DNA from: Saccoglossus kowalevskii
Taxonomy: Eukaryota; Hemichordata; Enteropneusta; Harrimaniidae
Length of the DNA stretch: 11,768 nucleotides
NCBI RefSeq assembly: GCF_000003605.2
Contig: NW_003133354.1
Location: 29,846-41,613, forward strand
Direction: 5' to 3'
A program made the translations under genes and the position numbers. This document shows, piece after piece, positions 8,271 through 11,768 of this stretch. Within the stretch, counting starts at the first letter, position 1; each line of letters starts with the position of its first letter. The notes beneath the pieces were generated by a model. It searched no databases and was not told the DNA's origin. It saw only the letters and a list, made by a program, of their open reading frames with translations.

Positions 8271-8345
8271 CCGCCCTCGTGAACGATTCGTTTTAATCGG
8301 CGGTGGGTTTAATATGTCGTCACCTGGCGGAGATTTGCTCCAGTG
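8271..8345. promoter_or_regulatory. CpG/GC patch with CTCF-like motif and short hairpin
   Basis: This patch is richer in GC and CpG than its flanks. CCGCC at 8271-8275 and GGCGG at 8299-8303 can pair. CGTCACCTGGCGG at 8318-8330 reads CCGCCAGGTGACG on the minus strand, matching the core of the bilaterian CTCF site (CCASYAGRKGGCR) at about 11 of 13 positions. The site is inferred from the motif alone. A transposon remnant is another possibility. Confidence 0.25.
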
Positions 8346-8940
8346 ATTATACCTGTTTAATAAGTTTATCATTTAATGCGTATGCTGGCGGCTTGTTTGG
8401 TGGGCATTCACAAATCTTGAGTTAATATTTATGTTTGCAAACGTGAAATTTCAAACCAATTTATAGGAACATTGGAAAAGTATTCAGAATCCCCGTCAGA
8501 TGTAAGTCACGTGACACTTAAGATATTTACAACACATCCCATATCGCACTTTAATATGCGTCATCGATCTCGTTAAAGATAAATCAAACGGAAATAGTAA
8601 CCACGCCTAGAACGCATGTGGCATCGAGAGCACTTGACTATAACAGTAATCGTGTTTAACTGAGTGGCAGTAAATTTGTATAGTTTAAATGTTGGTTCAC
8701 TGTCTGAAGGTTTGTTTAATATTTTACAGTGTGGTCTGTGGTTTTGTAAAAGTACATTTATGCGGGATTCAAACATGGATGATGGTGCTGTGAAGTTCAT
8801 ATTATGATTCCAAACTCTTGTAGGTAATCTCAATATTTTTAACATTCAAGTAAAATAATTAATAAACAAATATTGTAATCTCTATAACTTCGTCATACCT
8901 CTAATCCCTTCCGACAGCCCGAGGTTACAGATTACACTCA
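8346..8940. other. Upstream region of the secreted-protein gene, no gene supported
   Basis: A 90-codon minus-strand frame at 8573-8845 (contains KFTATQLNTITVIVKCSRCH) and a plus-strand acceptor/donor pair (TTTTACAG near 8728, TTGTAG/GTAATC near 8822) were noted. Neither has family or reading-frame support. A TATAAC at 8883-8888 could be a weak TATA element. Confidence 0.4.
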
Positions 8941-8944
8941 ATAG

Positions 8945-8949
8945 CCAAT
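8945..8949 (+). promoter_or_regulatory. CCAAT box, candidate promoter of the secreted-protein gene
   Basis: CCAAT in the context ATAGCCAATGGC lies 124 bp upstream of the signal-peptide ATG at 9073. No strong TATA box lies between. The promoter role is inferred from position. Confidence 0.3.
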
Positions 8950-9072
8950 GGCAAGCAAATCAGGTGACACTCTGCCTGTAACAAATCTGACAATTAGATT
9001 CCTCTCGTTAAAACAAAGCAAGCATTCGAAGTGAAACCACCGCAAATCAGTTCACCATCGGAACAATCTAGA

Positions 9073-9135
9073 ATGTGGAAAGTATTATTAATATCTCTGT
9101 TTTTTATAAGCAGTGTGGCTACGGCTCCAAGTGAG
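9073..9135 (+). CDS. First coding exon (signal peptide) of a secreted protein, unidentified
   Basis: The exon encodes 21 residues, MWKVLLISLFFISSVATAPSE. It has a basic residue after Met-Trp, a hydrophobic core (VLLISLFFISSVA) and an A-T-A end suiting signal peptidase cleavage after TA. It stops at a strong donor, GAG/GTGAGT (9136-9141), in phase 0. The start is well supported: an in-frame TAG lies 26 codons upstream (8995-8997), no ATG lies between in this frame, and A is at -3. The signal peptide fills the exon, a common design for small secreted animal proteins (peptides, inhibitors, matrix proteins). The next exon candidate is 11645-11678. The mature domain lies beyond the window, so the family is unknown. 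It might be an antimicrobial or other propeptide-bearing secreted protein, but this is only a guess. Confidence 0.7.
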
Positions 9136-9644
9136 GTGAGTGACAAAAGTTGTTGTTGTTTTTTTCATAGAAACTCAAATAACTACGCGATATAAACAGT
9201 TACTGAATGCCATGTACTGATACATGTACTGATCGATTTTGATGAATCTTTCCGTGTTTGTATTTACAACTGTTTCCTATCAAGAAATCAATTACCTAAA
9301 TAATCACGAAAATGCGTAGATTAACATGTAATGCCATAAAAAAATACAATCGATTTACTTTTCTGTAAGATAACAACACTAGGCCGTTTCCACTAATCAG
9401 TTTGCTTAGTGTGCATACGATTATCAACATATATATTGGAATGTGAACGTTGCCAGTTGGAAGTAAACTGAAATAGGGCGTGTTTCAAATACGTCAATAC
9501 TCACCATATCATGGGCTTGACTATTCACGAAGACATTTGGTTCGGACGAATAAATGAATAAACAAAAACTAAAATGTATTTATATGCTAGTAATTTTCAA
9601 TAGTTACTAGTACTTGAGACAAAGATTACCAAATATTGTCTGAT

Positions 9645-9700
9645 ACATATATAGCGCTATTGGTCAATGGGCGTTCTAGAATGGCCGTAGCTATATATGT
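9645..9700. repeat. Perfect 11-bp inverted repeat around CCAAT/HSE-like motifs
   Basis: ACATATATAGC at 9645-9655 and GCTATATATGT at 9690-9700 are perfect complements, with 34 nt between. The loop holds ATTGG (CCAAT on the minus strand) and TTCTAGAA (a minimal heat-shock-element-like palindrome). It may be a small foldback element or an internal regulatory site. No target duplication is evident. Confidence 0.45.
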
Positions 9701-10551
9701 TGAAGATTTTGTTCTTGTTAAATAATGGTAACGTTATGGTCACGTGCACAAAACGAATGCGAACCACATTTTATACATGGTTTTAAAGCTATGAGCGATA
9801 AAACGCGTCTTTTCATAACCGACATCTGATATAGCAAAGAGTAGAAACAATTTTCTCAATTCAGTCTTTGCTTCTGTGCGTTCATTTCATTTGTGTCACC
9901 AGTCACTCGTGTCCACCTCGTTCAAAGCGTGTTGCAAATATTAGGGACTAGACGGTAAAAATAAAATGATACTAGCTGAACGTCAAGAATTAGGTAAAAG
10001 ACAAGTTTTATTAGCCGAACAACATTTTTTTTAAATTAACTTTAAACTAGACAGGCGATACAAATGAGCATATTCAGCAAAACAGTCCAAACAAAAATTA
10101 TCAAATTGTATTTATATGTATGTGCAGGGGTATTTTGTTTAGCGCGTCTACCAAGCCTTGGTATATTCGCATATTTTATATTATACACTGGTGTATGCAA
10201 GCCAGCATCCTGAAATGGTGGCCAAGTTGACGTAACTCGCTTTTTCTGTTTTTCTTGAATTGCGTCACCACCAATAATCGCTGCATGAATAAAGAATCGA
10301 GCACATATAACACGTATACACATTGTATAAACAGAAGTTTTCATCATAAGACAGCATTGATCATATCAACATTCATATAACCATTGACAATCGGCGCATT
10401 TTACGTTCGTCCATGAATCACTTTATTTAACCTCGGAAGTATCACACAGGGTGCTAATACAGCCTAGTAAAAAATATTCATTGCACTATATAATCAAACT
10501 GAAATCATATTACATTACAAACCATGGAACAAAAGAAACAAAAAATAAATA

Positions 10552-10655
10552 TACTGTAAAATGACTAATTTTCACTGGGTTTTAATTTAGCGCATTTTCC
10601 AGTCAGCGAATTAAGCAAAATTAAAACCCGGTGAATAATTAATCCTTTTACAGTA
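10552..10655. mobile_element. Hairpin MITE with TA target duplication and CTGTAAAA ends
   Basis: The element is flanked by TA at 10552-10553 and 10654-10655. The left arm from 10554 (CTGTAAAATGACTAATT, TTCACTGGGTTTTAATTT) pairs with the right arm ending at 10653 (reverse complement CTGTAAAAGGATTAATT, ATTCACCGGGTTTTAATTT). About 34 of 38 aligned positions match, with one 1-base gap. The 100-bp body is thus a long hairpin with a loop of about 25 nt. TA duplication is typical of Tc1/mariner-type transposition. It has no coding capacity. It lies inside intron 1 of the secreted-protein gene. Confidence 0.75.
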
Positions 10656-11644
10656 AGCACAGTATCCACGTTGGACAAAATTTACATTTGCGATCAGGAT
10701 TTTTTTATTTTGTTTTAGGGGATTTCACGCATCAACCATAGTGGACAAAGTAACCCACCGCGACCAGTTATATCGTTAACGTACAATTTACTAATAATAT
10801 AAAGTAATATCAAACACAGAGTTTTCCTGGTACCCGAAAGAGTTATGGGGGGTCTCTAAAGCTCGCGTTGTATACTGTTAGAACAAAGAGATGTTTTGTT
10901 TATTCGCATATACATCAAATAGTGTCGTTTACAGGTAAATCGAATCATTTTTAAAATTTTATTAAAACAAATGGCCACTTTCCACATAAAATGGCAATAT
11001 ATTGTATTGCAAAATGGATGGTCAAAATATCAGACGTACATACAAACTTATGCATAAGCATAATTGTCAAAAATTAGGTCAAAATTGGTATGTCAATTCA
11101 ACAAAATTCTTAGTTGGGCCAGTCTAGTTGCAAGTGTTCTTCTGGGTAAATCATGACGACCCAGTTTATAAATGAAACTCTATAGCGTTTATAGAATGTA
11201 TGTATATACTATATATCGCTAATGCTGCCATCCTATTGGTGTAGTCGACCCTGTCACGATAGAATGTGCCATTCTCTTTTGCCATCGCGTCAACTGCTCT
11301 ACGTACTATACTTACCATGACCATTGGAAGAATGGGCGTGATGACAGTAGAGAACACAAAGATCTCTTAGTCTTAACGAGACCCCACGACGTTTGCAAAT
11401 AATATGTATTTAGACAACACTTGCATGGTCAGAAATGAAACATCTGTGGGACATTAATTTCTCTTAGCAAGACGGATTGATTACATTCCATTTGTGTGCT
11501 TACAAAGCCTTTGGATGACGACAAAAAATATATTTTTGGAATATGTAAATCCCTGTCACATCAATGTCTGTAATCCAATTCCGTTGTACCTAAAAAGATT
11601 ACATAGCATTATTTCATATTTAATTAATTTGTATATGTTTTCAG

Positions 11645-11678
11645 GATGGCCGAATCCGAACAAGACGGGATCCACAAT
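11645..11678 (+). CDS. Second coding exon (34-nt micro-exon) with furin-like RTRR site
   Basis: The exon lies between a good acceptor (TATGTTTTCAG) and a strong donor, CAAT/GTAAGT (11679-11684). Read in phase 0 after the signal-peptide exon it encodes DGRIRTRRDPQ plus one base, so it leaves phase 1. RTRR fits the furin consensus R-X-K/R-R, so the product would be a short propeptide (about APSEDGRIRTRR) removed in the secretory pathway. Continuity of frame and sensible content support the join, although no transcript evidence exists here. The remaining exons lie downstream of the window. Confidence 0.55.
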
Positions 11679-11768
11679 GTAAGTAATTTGAAATACAATA
11701 TGAAATAACAAGCAATGACATTATATTCTATCGTAATCATTTTGTGATATATGCGATATCATATCATG
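11679..11768 (+). other. Start of intron 2 of the secreted-protein gene
   Basis: It begins with donor GTAAGT and continues to the window edge with AT-rich sequence. Confidence 0.5.

Larger units (their letters stand above)
9136..11644 (+). other. Intron 1 of the secreted-protein gene (2509 bp)
   Basis: It runs from donor GTGAGT to acceptor GTTTTCAG at 11637-11644. It holds an inverted repeat (9645-9700) and a hairpin MITE (10552-10655). Apart from these it is AT-rich, with no further plus-strand exon that I can support. Frames on the minus strand (10042-10347, 11166-11357) look like chance. Confidence 0.6.

Noticed and set aside
8729-8822. Plus-strand exon-like segment between TTTTACAG and TTGTAG/GTAATC
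   Set aside because: All three frames contain stops. It could only be a non-coding 5' exon, for which there is no evidence.
8573-8845. 90-codon minus-strand frame with a C-x2-C pair, briefly considered as the end of a ZP-type domain
   Set aside because: Cysteine spacing does not fit the ZP module, the acceptor is weak and there is no signal or partner exon.
10042-10347. 101-codon minus-strand frame
   Set aside because: No recognisable motif, no codon or splice support, and it lies inside the plus-strand intron. Its central part falls on short palindromes (TACCAAG/CTTGGTA).
11166-11357. Minus-strand frame with a strong donor (ATGGTAAGT, after VFSTVITPILPMVM)
   Set aside because: The donor is good and the peptide hydrophobic, but no acceptor with a pyrimidine tract and no partner exon was found. 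A real nested exon cannot be excluded.

Overview
The window is animal (metazoan) genomic DNA. It is AT-rich, introns and spacers dominate, splice sites are GT-AG, and most open frames are short chance frames. The best taxonomic clue is one conserved exon (CMSS1) together with a high load of decayed DNA-transposon remnants and 'GGCCATTTTG' repeats. This suits a marine invertebrate such as a mollusc or another non-vertebrate bilaterian, but I cannot place it more precisely. Nothing prokaryotic or viral was recognised.

Layout. 1-845 is the last intron of a plus-strand gene. 846-1106 is the terminal coding exon of CMSS1 (ribosomal small-subunit biogenesis), followed at once by a tandemly duplicated poly(A) signal. 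1527-2662 is a complete 1.13-kb non-autonomous DNA transposon: TTAA target duplications, terminal repeats starting AGTGCCTGTG, internal promoter-like motifs and a broken short frame. 2663-4500 holds one copy of a dispersed 'GGCCATTTTG' module and a stretch of coding-like but broken minus-strand frames. 4609-4821 is a CpG-rich, NRF1-motif-bearing, palindromic segment that could be a promoter. 5441-5541 may be a minus-strand 3'-terminal exon (weak). 5641-6170 is a degenerate ~250-bp tandem repeat, and 6441-6617 is a ~60-bp tandem repeat. 6618-8900 is AT-rich spacer with an 81-bp hairpin MITE (with a 5-bp direct flank repeat), a TTAATA palindrome and a small CpG patch. 9073-11768 is the 5' part of a gene for a secreted, probably furin-processed protein: a signal-peptide exon, a 2.5-kb intron that hosts another hairpin MITE, then a 34-nt micro-exon encoding an RTRR site. 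The gene continues beyond the window.

The two supported genes (CMSS1 and the secreted protein) lie on the same strand about 8 kb apart and have no evident functional link. The 8 kb between them is mostly transposon-derived or repetitive. The most interesting items are the TTAA transposon with retained regulatory motifs, the two hairpin MITEs and the unidentified secreted-protein gene. I found no clear novel multi-gene system.
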